Source of the DNA: an uncultured Neisseriaceae bacterium
GTDB taxonomy: Bacteria > Pseudomonadota > Gammaproteobacteria > Burkholderiales > UBA11063
DNA: 11,016 bases
NCBI GenBank assembly: GCA_937952895.1
Contig: CALFYC010000181.1
Location: forward strand, 1-11,016
Reading direction: 5' to 3'
Below the pieces are notes generated by a model. The model was not told where the DNA came from, did no database searches, and saw only the letters and a list, made by a program, of their open reading frames with translations. A program made the position numbers and the translations under genes. Position 1 is the first letter of the stretch. Every line of letters starts with the position of its first letter. Below, piece by piece: positions 1 to 5,493 of the stretch.

Positions 1-48
1 GCCACTCGGCTTAGGTGCTAAATCAGTACTAATAATTTCCTTGTGCAT
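1..48 (-). CDS. ridA: RidA-family imine/enamine deaminase, N-terminal fragment (partial)
   Basis: Only the first 16 codons lie in the window; the gene continues beyond base 1. They read MHKEIISTDLAPKPSG, which resembles the start of RidA/YjgF proteins (a short strand, then an 'AP..xG' motif that normally leads into a 'YSQ' segment). RidA hydrolyses reactive 2-aminoacrylate and related imines in the cytoplasm. The ATG lies 6 nt after the hemW stop on the same strand, so the two are probably co-transcribed. An AGAGGA-like ribosome binding site sits about 12 nt upstream, rather far. The assignment rests on 16 residues and is tentative. Confidence 0.5.
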   Translation of the reverse strand, partial: MHKEIISTDLAPKPSG

Positions 49-54
49 TTTAGT

Positions 55-1224
55 TTAATCCTCTAAAAATAACATTAATAAATCGTTTAAAAAATTTTTA
101 CCTTTAAGTGTTGTAGTAACACGATTATGGCTTAACTCTAAAAATCCTAAATCTGAGGCTTTAAGCAGTTTAGGCATTATTATACTTAATGGTAGACCTG
201 TTGTTTCACCAAATGATGAAATTAAGAACCCATCAGTTAAGCGAAAGCTATTTAGAGCAAACTCGAAAGGGGTTTCACTATGGCTAATTGTTTTTTCTTC
301 AATAATATGTTTATTGTTTATTGTATTATCCATATAAGTTTGTGGATGCTTTTGTCTAACTTGACGGATAATTTTGTTTTGCATGGTTAACTTAGAGTGT
401 GCTCCGGCACCAATTCCTAAATAATCACCAAATAGCCAATAGTTAAGATTGTGGCTGCATTGAAAAGAATTTCTTGCATAAGCTGATACTTCATATTGGT
501 AATAATGGTTTTGAGTCAATTTTTTTTGAATAATATCTTGCATTTGATAGCATAAGTCATTGTCTGGTAAATTGTCTGGTGTTTGACTCGCAAAAATTGT
601 ATTAGGTTCAATAGTCAAATTATAGTATGAAATGTGATTAGGTTTAAAACTAAGCGCCATTTCAATATCTTCGTATAACTCATCTAGATTTTGGTTTGGC
701 AGTCCATACATTAGATCTATATTAATATTATCTATATGTTGCTTGGCGATATTGATTGCTGTTGCAGCCTTATCAGAGTCATGGACTCGGCCAAGACTTT
801 TTAGATGAGAGTTGTTAAACGATTGAACTCCAATTGAAATGCGATTAACCCCTGATTTTGCATAATCTTTAATATGTGAGCTATCCACCGTTCCAGGATT
901 TGCTTCGAGAGTAATCTCAGCTATTGGCGATAGATGAGTGAGTTTTCTTACAATAGTTAATATTTGATTAATTTTGTCACCATCAAATAAACTTGGAGTC
1001 CCGCCACCTATAAAAACTGATCTAATACTTCGTCCCCAAATTAGTGGTAAAGCTTTTTCTAAATCAGCCTCTAAAGCTTTAATATAAGATTCTTGAGGTA
1101 AATTTTGGGGGCTTTTATGTGAGTTAAAATCACAATATGGGCATTTTCTAATACACCATGGTATATGGATATATAGGCTAAGTGGTGGAGGGTTTTTAAA
1201 TGTTTGTATTACTTGAGTATTCAT
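55..1224 (-). CDS. hemW: HemW, radical SAM heme chaperone (HemN-like)
   Basis: This 389-residue protein matches HemW (E. coli about 378 aa), a cytoplasmic radical-SAM protein that binds heme and is thought to deliver it to respiratory enzymes. It is often misnamed coproporphyrinogen III oxidase. From the ATG at 1224 the protein opens with PPLSLYIHIPWC. The 4Fe-4S ligands are C24, C28 and C31 in CIRKCPYCDF; a Phe follows where true HemN has a fourth Cys (CxxCxC), which favours HemW. Further along are GGGTPSLF, EANPGT, the GVNRISIGVQSF strand, LMYGLPNQ and the C-terminal HNLNYWLFGDYLGIGAGAH segment. A longer reading from TTG at 1275 is unlikely because the TTG falls between the -10 box and the predicted transcription start. 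No clear Shine-Dalgarno precedes the ATG. It appears to be followed by a RidA-like gene in the same unit. Confidence 0.95.
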   Translation of the reverse strand: MNTQVIQTFKNPPPLSLYIHIPWCIRKCPYCDFNSHKSPQNLPQESYIKALEADLEKALPLIWGRSIRSVFIGGGTPSLFDGDKINQILTIVRKLTHLSPIAEITLEANPGTVDSSHIKDYAKSGVNRISIGVQSFNNSHLKSLGRVHDSDKAATAINIAKQHIDNINIDLMYGLPNQNLDELYEDIEMALSFKPNHISYYNLTIEPNTIFASQTPDNLPDNDLCYQMQDIIQKKLTQNHYYQYEVSAYARNSFQCSHNLNYWLFGDYLGIGAGAHSKLTMQNKIIRQVRQKHPQTYMDNTINNKHIIEEKTISHSETPFEFALNSFRLTDGFLISSFGETTGLPLSIIMPKLLKASDLGFLELSHNRVTTTLKGKNFLNDLLMLFLED

Positions 1225-1277
1225 ATTTAATTTTATGATATTTGAACTAATGTTATGATTAATAAATCTAGCCAAGA

Positions 1278-1286
1278 ATTATAGCA
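1278..1286 (-). promoter_or_regulatory. hemW promoter, extended -10
   Basis: On the minus strand the sequence reads TGCTATAAT, a perfect extended -10 (TGn plus TATAAT). No good -35 is found at 17-18 bp; TTCAAT at 20 bp is the nearest. Predicted transcription starts near 1271, about 47 nt before the hemW ATG, which supports the ATG at 1224. Confidence 0.6.
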
Positions 1287-1344
1287 TATAAAGTAAGATA
1301 TAAATTGAAGCTATAGTAAGGGTTAAAAAGAATTTTTTATAAAA

Positions 1345-1375
1345 TTACAACTTATCTTAATTAACGATATATAAT
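1345..1375 (+). promoter_or_regulatory. candidate promoter for the repeat lipoprotein
   Basis: A TATAAT hexamer at 1370-1375 has TTACAA 19 bp upstream at 1345-1350. The -35 is poor and the surroundings are very AT-rich, so this is only the best candidate in the divergent hemW/lipoprotein spacer (1225-1486). It would give a 5' leader of about 105 nt. Confidence 0.35.
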
Positions 1376-1391
1376 ATAGGCGTGTTTTATT

Positions 1392-1459
1392 TTACTAAGA
1401 GCTACTTTATTTAGTAATTCAGATTAATGGCTATCGTACTTGAGTTTATATTAGTAGCT
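1392..1459 (+). other. inverted repeats in the lipoprotein leader
   Basis: Two perfect 7-bp inverted repeats lie between the candidate promoter and the start codon: TTACTAA (1392-1398) with TTAGTAA (1411-1417), and AGCTACT (1400-1406) with AGTAGCT (1453-1459). The first forms a small hairpin with a 12-nt loop; the second is long-range. Their arms interleave, so both cannot form at once. They could affect translation or mRNA stability, but short AT-rich repeats can arise by chance. Confidence 0.3.
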
Positions 1460-1486
1460 GAAACTTATTTTTAAAGGTTCCATCAT

Positions 1487-3535
1487 ATGCTTAAAAAATT
1501 ATACAAATTTCTCATGATTTACTTAGTAGTTGGGGTTCTGGTTGGTTGTAACAGTGGATCAAGCCCCAGTGGTAGTATTGGTGGCAGTTTACAATTGATT
1601 TTTAGTGAATCAAATATTGATGTGACTGAATCTACAACGGCTACAATATCTTTAATTAATAGTGCTTCAATCTCTAATGTAAATGTTAGTATTAATTCAA
1701 ACAATAATAATGTTGCTCTAAATAAAACCAGCTGTATTTTATCTACGGAATCCAATTCCTGTGAAGTTATTATAAATGGTGAAAGTATTGGTGATTCAGT
1801 CATTTCAATTAGTGCAAGTGGCTATCAATCAGAGTCACAGACAATTACAGTAGTGCCAGAAACTATAATTGCTGGATCTTTTATAAATGGGCGGTTAATA
1901 GATGGTCAATTTCAAATTGCTACAATTGGAAATAACTTTAATTCAATTACTTATGGTGACAAATTTATAGCTGTTGGTGATTATGGTATCTTTAATTCAA
2001 GTGATGGTATATCATGGTCTTTTGAATCTCCCCAAATCAGTGGGAAATTGTTTGGGGTTACTTATGGTAATGGTAAATATGTGGCTGTTGGGTCATATAT
2101 TGGAGAGAGCACATCGAGTAAATTAATCTTAACTTCATCAAATGGATTAAATAATTGGCATTCAACATATTTAGGGTATTCTACCCAATACGATACTTTA
2201 ACTTCGGTTACCTATGCTAATGGTAAATATGTGGCCGTTGGATGGGAAGGTGCTGTTTTGGTGTCTAGTGATGCTGAGTCATGGGTACAAGAATCATCTG
2301 GAGGTAATTATCTTTTTACTGGTATTGCTGGAAGCGAAAGTTTATATGTGGTAGTAGGAAATGATGGAAATATTTTAAGTTCTAATAATGGTGAATCATG
2401 GGTTTTAGAATCAACCTGTTTCGATTGTGGGTTGAATGGGGTTAACTATAGTCATGGCAAATTTATTACGGTAGGTGATAACAGTATCTTAATATCAAGT
2501 GATGGTCATTCGTGGGTTAATGAATCTGCTGGAAGCTCCTACTTTCTTTATGGAGTTGGGTACTGCAATAATCATTATGTTGCAGTAGGTTTTGATGGTG
2601 TTGTTATAACTTCAAATGATGGGGAGACATGGGATCAGCAACCTACAACAAGTAAAGCTTTTTTAACTGCTGTCACTTCAAATACTAACTTATGTATTAC
2701 TGTGGGGTTAGCAAGTGCTGTTTTAACCTCAACAAATGAGCAAGATTGGATGTTAGAATCATCATTTAATCCATATTTTATATATGGATCTACTTATGGT
2801 AATAAGAAGTATGTTGAAGTTGGGAATGGTGGAACAATTTTAACCTCATTGGATGGTTTATCTTGGGTTAAAGAGTCTGCTGGTGGGTTCTATAATTTAC
2901 GTTCGGTGGTTTATGGAAATAATAAATATATTGCGGTTGGAGCTAACCGGGAAATTTTAACTTCAGAGAACGCCGAATCTTGGAGTCATGTATCAGCATC
3001 TGGTGAATATGAATTATCAGCAATTACATATGGTAATGATAAATATATTGCAGTTGGTAATGGGAATATTTTAAGTTCTACAGATGGGGAATCCTGGATA
3101 GCAGAATCTGCTGGTCATGGATATTTATTAAATGGCGTAACATATGGGGGCGATAAGTATATAGCTGTAGGAGTTGATAGCGCGATCCTAACTTCTAGCG
3201 ATGGGGAGTCATGGGTAGCAGAATCTGCTGGTGGAGATTATATCTTAACAAGTGTATCTTATGGTAAGGGTAAGCTTGTTGCGGTTGGTTATAATGAGAT
3301 AGACTTCGGCAGAGTAGGTGTAATTTTAATGTCAAATGATGGCGGGCTAAATTGGGTACTTGCCTATAATGGTCCTGAATTATTTAGCCAAAGCGCCCTA
3401 AATAGTGTTAATTATGATGGTAGAAAGTTTGTAGCTACTGGAGATAATGGAATTATTTTAACTTCTTCGGATGGGAGTAGTTGGAATACCCTTAATAGCG
3501 GAGTTATAAATAGTTTTCATACAACAACAAATTAA
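1487..3535 (+). CDS. Surface/periplasmic lipoprotein with Ig-like domain and 13 propeller-type repeats
   Basis: This 682-residue protein starts with a lipoprotein signal: positive MLKKLYK, a hydrophobic core, then lipobox LVGC with acylated Cys21. Asn22 at the +2 position is compatible with outer-membrane sorting. Residues about 35-124 look like an Ig-like (BIG-type) domain with Cys83 and Cys92, which could form a disulfide. From residue 151 to about 672 there are 13 tandem units of 38-50 residues with the pattern LxxVTYGNxKYxAVG, then ILTSSDGESWVxESAGG, where 'SxDGxxW' is an Asp-box/BNR-like turn. This architecture resembles BNR or Ycf48-like beta-propeller proteins. No sialidase catalytic residues were recognised, so binding or scaffolding is likelier than catalysis. 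An AAAGG ribosome binding site lies 9-10 nt before the ATG. The gene is monocistronic, divergent from hemW, and ends at a strong stem-loop. Its exact function is unknown. Confidence 0.85.
   Translation: MLKKLYKFLMIYLVVGVLVGCNSGSSPSGSIGGSLQLIFSESNIDVTESTTATISLINSASISNVNVSINSNNNNVALNKTSCILSTESNSCEVIINGESIGDSVISISASGYQSESQTITVVPETIIAGSFINGRLIDGQFQIATIGNNFNSITYGDKFIAVGDYGIFNSSDGISWSFESPQISGKLFGVTYGNGKYVAVGSYIGESTSSKLILTSSNGLNNWHSTYLGYSTQYDTLTSVTYANGKYVAVGWEGAVLVSSDAESWVQESSGGNYLFTGIAGSESLYVVVGNDGNILSSNNGESWVLESTCFDCGLNGVNYSHGKFITVGDNSILISSDGHSWVNESAGSSYFLYGVGYCNNHYVAVGFDGVVITSNDGETWDQQPTTSKAFLTAVTSNTNLCITVGLASAVLTSTNEQDWMLESSFNPYFIYGSTYGNKKYVEVGNGGTILTSLDGLSWVKESAGGFYNLRSVVYGNNKYIAVGANREILTSENAESWSHVSASGEYELSAITYGNDKYIAVGNGNILSSTDGESWIAESAGHGYLLNGVTYGGDKYIAVGVDSAILTSSDGESWVAESAGGDYILTSVSYGKGKLVAVGYNEIDFGRVGVILMSNDGGLNWVLAYNGPELFSQSALNSVNYDGRKFVATGDNGIILTSSDGSSWNTLNSGVINSFHTTTN
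1937..3502 (+). repeat. 13 tandem BNR/Ycf48-like coding repeats
   Basis: The repeats begin at about residues 151, 188, 238, 276, 315, 354, 393, 432, 471, 510, 548, 587 and 638. Most are 38-39 residues long. Units 2 and 12 (50-51 residues) carry insertions in the loop before the 'ILTSS' strand. Units 10 and 11 are the most alike (both have KYIAVG, DGESW and AESAG), which suggests recent duplication. Units 4, 6 and 7 are the most diverged. The DNA itself is repetitive but not identical between units. Confidence 0.85.
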
Positions 3536-3552
3536 TATTAGTTAATTTATAA

Positions 3553-3590
3553 AATAAATAATAGCCTGATTTTTCAGGCTATTATTTATT
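3553..3590. terminator. bidirectional stem-loop terminator between convergent genes
   Basis: This is a perfect 17-bp inverted repeat with a TTTT loop: arm 3553-3569 ends in AATAGCCTGA, and arm 3574-3590 begins TCAGGCTATT. The AGCCTGA/TCAGGCT core is GC-containing and the outer stem is A/T, so the 3' arm acts as the U-rich tract in both directions. It lies 17 nt after the lipoprotein stop and between two convergent genes, so it probably ends transcription from both. Confidence 0.8.
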
Positions 3591-3607
3591 ATTGTTGAAA
3601 AATTATG

Positions 3608-3632
3608 CGCAAAAAAATGAGATTTTATTGCG
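3608..3632 (-). terminator. second, weaker hairpin downstream of the methyltransferase gene
   Basis: An 11-bp inverted repeat with one mismatch and a 3-nt GAG loop runs CGCAAAAAAAT / ATTTTATTGCG. It sits just past the 3' end of the minus-strand methyltransferase gene and is read with a run of seven Ts in its second arm on that strand. It could be that gene's first terminator, backed up by the 3553-3590 stem-loop. Confidence 0.4.
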
Positions 3633-3646
3633 TTATATTTCCTTAT

Positions 3647-4453
3647 CTATTTTATTCCTTTAATCAAAAGATTAGAATAAAACCCAGTGGCGATATCGTT
3701 ATTATTTTCAATTGAATAAAGTTGCTCTAAAATATTTTCAAATTCAGTTTCAGTTAATACTTGATTCGTTATATAGCTATTTTTGCTACTTAAAAAGCCT
3801 AAGCTATAAACACTTTTTTGTTCCTTAGTGTTTAGGAATGGTTGATGAAATTTGGCACTAATTTTGTAGAAACCAATTTTTTTGAAATAAGAAAATAAAT
3901 TATCAGCAAGATTTGGTTCAGCTCCGTTTAATATGGCATTTTTGGTGCTTGCCTGATGATAGTTAGCAATTGCTGATTGGGTATTGAGGCTAAAATTACC
4001 ACTATTTGAGAAATTGAGCGCCTCGTAAATCAGGATTCCATTTGGGTTTAGTTTATTATAGAGTTTCTTTAAAATATTGAGTGGATCCTTACAAAATTCA
4101 ATAACCCAGCGTCCATAGCAAAAATCGAAACTTTGATTTAATGATGAAATATTATTAATGTCTAGATGAATAAATTCAATGTTGTTAAGACCTTCATTTT
4201 TAGCATTTTTCTTAGCAATTTCTAAAGTATCAAAACTAAAATCAATAGCAAATACTCTACCAGTGTGGCCAACTATTTTAGCAATCCAAATTGCAGTATG
4301 GCCGTAACCGCATCCGATTTCTAAAGCTGTCATTCCTTCTTTTAAGCCATGTTCAAGCATGAAGCTAAATGTAACAGGATTGTAAATTTTATTATTAATT
4401 TCAAGGCGTTTTTCGTCTAATTTACCAGTTGATGGGAAATAATTTTTATTCAT
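3647..4453 (-). CDS. Class I SAM-dependent methyltransferase, substrate unknown
   Basis: This 268-residue protein has a Rossmann-type methyltransferase fold. Motif I is ALEIGCGYGHTA (about residues 43-54, with the E-x-G-x-G-x-G SAM loop). The acidic residue of motif II is Asp71 (VFAIDFS), motif III is HLDINN (96-101), motif IV is FDFCYGRWVIEF (109-120), and a post-motif LNPNGILIYE (135-144) follows. This is the Methyltransf_11/25-like layout. The C-terminal 120 residues, probably a substrate cap, were not recognised, so the substrate (small molecule, lipid or protein) cannot be named. The ATG at 4453 has a weak GGA ribosome binding site 8 nt upstream. The gene stands alone, convergent with the lipoprotein and divergent from rplC. 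No cysteine or signal peptide suggests export, so it should be cytoplasmic. Confidence 0.85.
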   Translation of the reverse strand: MNKNYFPSTGKLDEKRLEINNKIYNPVTFSFMLEHGLKEGMTALEIGCGYGHTAIWIAKIVGHTGRVFAIDFSFDTLEIAKKNAKNEGLNNIEFIHLDINNISSLNQSFDFCYGRWVIEFCKDPLNILKKLYNKLNPNGILIYEALNFSNSGNFSLNTQSAIANYHQASTKNAILNGAEPNLADNLFSYFKKIGFYKISAKFHQPFLNTKEQKSVYSLGFLSSKNSYITNQVLTETEFENILEQLYSIENNNDIATGFYSNLLIKGIK

Positions 4454-4483
4454 TGCATATCCAAAAAATTTAAATTGTCTAGA

Positions 4484-4492
4484 ATTATAACA
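4484..4492 (-). promoter_or_regulatory. methyltransferase promoter, extended -10
   Basis: The minus strand reads TGTTATAAT, a perfect extended -10, about 31 nt upstream of the methyltransferase ATG. The -35 region has no good match. The predicted start near 4477 gives a short leader of about 24 nt. Confidence 0.6.
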
Positions 4493-4498
4493 TAAGAT

Positions 4499-4528
4499 AT
4501 TTTATTCTAATTTATTACCTTAGAATAA
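4499..4528. repeat. remains of a palindrome split by the MITE
   Basis: TTATTCTAA (4502-4510) and TTAGAATAA (4520-4528) are perfect 9-bp inverted arms around a 9-nt spacer. If the 69-bp element and one target copy are removed, the arms extend to 12 bp (ATTTTATTCTAA / TTAGAATAAAAT). The palindrome lies in the upstream region of the methyltransferase promoter and may have been an operator or a weak bidirectional hairpin. Confidence 0.5.
4521..4528. repeat. target-site duplication, left copy
   Basis: TAGAATAA directly abuts the left terminal inverted repeat of the 69-bp element. It is identical to the copy on the right. Confidence 0.7.
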
Positions 4529-4597
4529 GGTAGTGTCTCAGTTTCAGAAATCTATAATTTATTATCAAAGGGTTATTGTTCAAACTGAGACACTGCC
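4529..4597. mobile_element. 69-bp MITE-like element with 16-bp TIRs and 8-bp target duplication
   Basis: The ends are near-perfect 16-bp inverted repeats: GGTAGTGTCTCAGTTT (4529-4544) and the reverse complement of GGCAGTGTCTCAGTTT (4582-4597), differing at one base. Immediately outside them is a perfect 8-bp direct repeat, TAGAATAA (4521-4528 and 4598-4605), the expected target-site duplication. The 37-bp interior has no coding capacity. Ends starting with GG plus an 8-bp duplication are known for the IS6, ISL3 and IS1595 families; the GGCA.TGT head recalls IS6 ends. The parent transposase is not in the window. As RNA it would fold into a long hairpin. Confidence 0.75.
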
Positions 4598-4605
4598 TAG
4601 AATAA
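4598..4605. repeat. target-site duplication, right copy
   Basis: TAGAATAA directly abuts the right terminal inverted repeat of the 69-bp element. It is identical to the left copy. Confidence 0.7.
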
Positions 4606-4629
4606 AATCAAGAATAATGGAACTGCTGT

Positions 4630-4654
4630 ACATAAATAATCCCTTGATTTATGT
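4630..4654. repeat. 8-bp inverted repeat upstream of the rplC promoter
   Basis: ACATAAAT (4630-4637) and ATTTATGT (4647-4654) are perfect inverted arms around a 9-nt spacer, about 75 bp upstream of the rplC -35. The arm and spacer sizes would fit a dimeric regulator site, but AT-rich sequence makes chance repeats common. Confidence 0.3.
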
Positions 4655-4728
4655 TGTCAAAAAGAGAGCGTTTTTAATTAAATTATGTTTATTGGTTTTA
4701 TTCATAATGAAAAAATCTAAAGAAGATT

Positions 4729-4758
4729 TTGCAAAAAGACTTTAATGCATGCTATAAT
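4729..4758 (+). promoter_or_regulatory. rplC (S10-type operon) promoter
   Basis: TTGCAA (4729-4734) is followed after 18 bp by TATAAT (4753-4758), and TGC directly before the -10 makes it an extended -10. This is the best promoter in the window, as expected for a ribosomal protein operon. Transcription should start near 4765, leaving a leader of about 90 nt. Confidence 0.75.
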
Positions 4759-4768
4759 CACGGTTCTT

Positions 4769-4830
4769 CTTTGTCTAAATTTTAGCAAAGATGGTTGGTC
4801 AATTGCAACCAACCCCTTGATTATCAAGGG
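4769..4830 (+). promoter_or_regulatory. structured leader upstream of rplC (three consecutive hairpins)
   Basis: Three stem-loops cover nearly the whole predicted leader. The first (4769-4790) is CTTTG/CAAAG plus CTAA/TTAG with one bulged T. The second (4793-4814) is GGTTGGT/ACCAACC with an 8-nt loop. The third (4814-4830) is CCCTTGA/TCAAGGG with a TTA loop. The second and third share base 4814 and may stack. An AAAGG ribosome binding site (4841-4845) follows. In E. coli the S10 leader binds L4 to control the operon; a similar role here is inference. The third hairpin is followed by TTATTAT, too weak to call a terminator. Confidence 0.55.
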
Positions 4831-4854
4831 TTATTATAAGAAAGGTAAATTAGA

Positions 4855-5493
4855 ATGAGTCTTGGTTTATTAGGTCAAAAACTGGGCATGACTCGTATTT
4901 TTGCAGAAGATGGTAGTTCTATTCCAGTAACTGTTATTTCTGTGGCTTCTAATCGAGTTGTTCAGGTTAAAAATGTTGATGCTGATGGCTATAATGCTGT
5001 TCAGGTGGCATTTGGTAATAGAAAGTCTAATCGAGTGGTAAAGCCAGCAAAAGGTCACTATGCGAAAGCTGGTGTTGAGGCTGGGAGTTTTTTACGCGAA
5101 TTTCGGTTAGATGCGGAGTCTGCTCTAGGTGTGGGTTCTGTTGTGGCTTTAGATGTATTTAAAGAAGGTCAGTTAGTTGATGTGACGGGCACTAGTAAGG
5201 GTAAGGGTTTTTCTGGTGTAATTAAGCGTCACAATTTCTCTTCAAACCGTGCTTCCCATGGTAACTCTAGATCACACAATACTCCGGGGTCAATTGGTCA
5301 ACGTCAAGATCCGGGTAGAGTGTTCCCTGGTAAAAAAATGGCGGGACATCTTGGAAACGTCCAAGTTACAACTCAGAATTTAGAGGTTGTGCGTGTTGAT
5401 GATACACGTGGTTTGTTATTGATTAAGGGTGCAGTGCCGGGTAGCAAAGGTGGTAATGTTATTGTTAAACCAAGTGTTAAGGCAGGTGCATAA
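4855..5493 (+). CDS. rplC: 50S ribosomal protein L3
   Basis: This 212-residue protein is L3, an early 23S rRNA binder that starts 50S assembly and reaches towards the peptidyl transferase centre. It opens with LGLLGQKLGMTRIF. The L3 signature lies around residues 108-125 (VDVTGTSKGKGFSGVIKR). The extended central loop GQRQDPGRVFPGKKMAG (148-164) includes Gln151, at the position of the Gln methylated by PrmB in E. coli. Its length is typical. The ATG has AAAGG 9 nt upstream. It is the first gene of the operon here, preceded by its own promoter and hairpin leader instead of rpsJ. Its TAA overlaps the rplD ATG by one base. Confidence 0.98.
   Translation: MSLGLLGQKLGMTRIFAEDGSSIPVTVISVASNRVVQVKNVDADGYNAVQVAFGNRKSNRVVKPAKGHYAKAGVEAGSFLREFRLDAESALGVGSVVALDVFKEGQLVDVTGTSKGKGFSGVIKRHNFSSNRASHGNSRSHNTPGSIGQRQDPGRVFPGKKMAGHLGNVQVTTQNLEVVRVDDTRGLLLIKGAVPGSKGGNVIVKPSVKAGA

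Noticed and set aside
1225..1275. Longer hemW start at TTG 1275
   Set aside because: The extra 17 residues are not in HemW proteins, and the TTG lies between the extended -10 and the predicted transcription start.
1519..1803. 94-codon minus-strand frame inside the lipoprotein gene
   Set aside because: It lies wholly antisense to a clear lipoprotein with signal peptide and has no recognisable domain.
1937..3502. CRISPR-like or satellite repeats
   Set aside because: The periodicity of about 117 nt follows the protein repeat, units differ at the DNA level, and the frame stays open; it is a coding repeat.
4708..4743. Possible 12-residue leader peptide (MKKSKEDFAKRL)
   Set aside because: It ends before the rplC -10, so it is upstream of the predicted transcript. 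It has no ribosome binding site, and a short Lys-rich peptide is expected by chance in A-rich sequence.
4533..4745. 70-codon open frame on the plus strand upstream of rplC
   Set aside because: It begins inside a terminal inverted repeat of the MITE-like element and runs into the rplC -35 region. It has no ribosome binding site and no recognisable protein features, so it is most likely a chance frame. It is also not a broken S10.
4814..4840. Rho-independent attenuator before rplC
   Set aside because: The stem is only 7 bp and the following TTATTATAAG is a poor U-tract, so I list it only as part of a structured leader.
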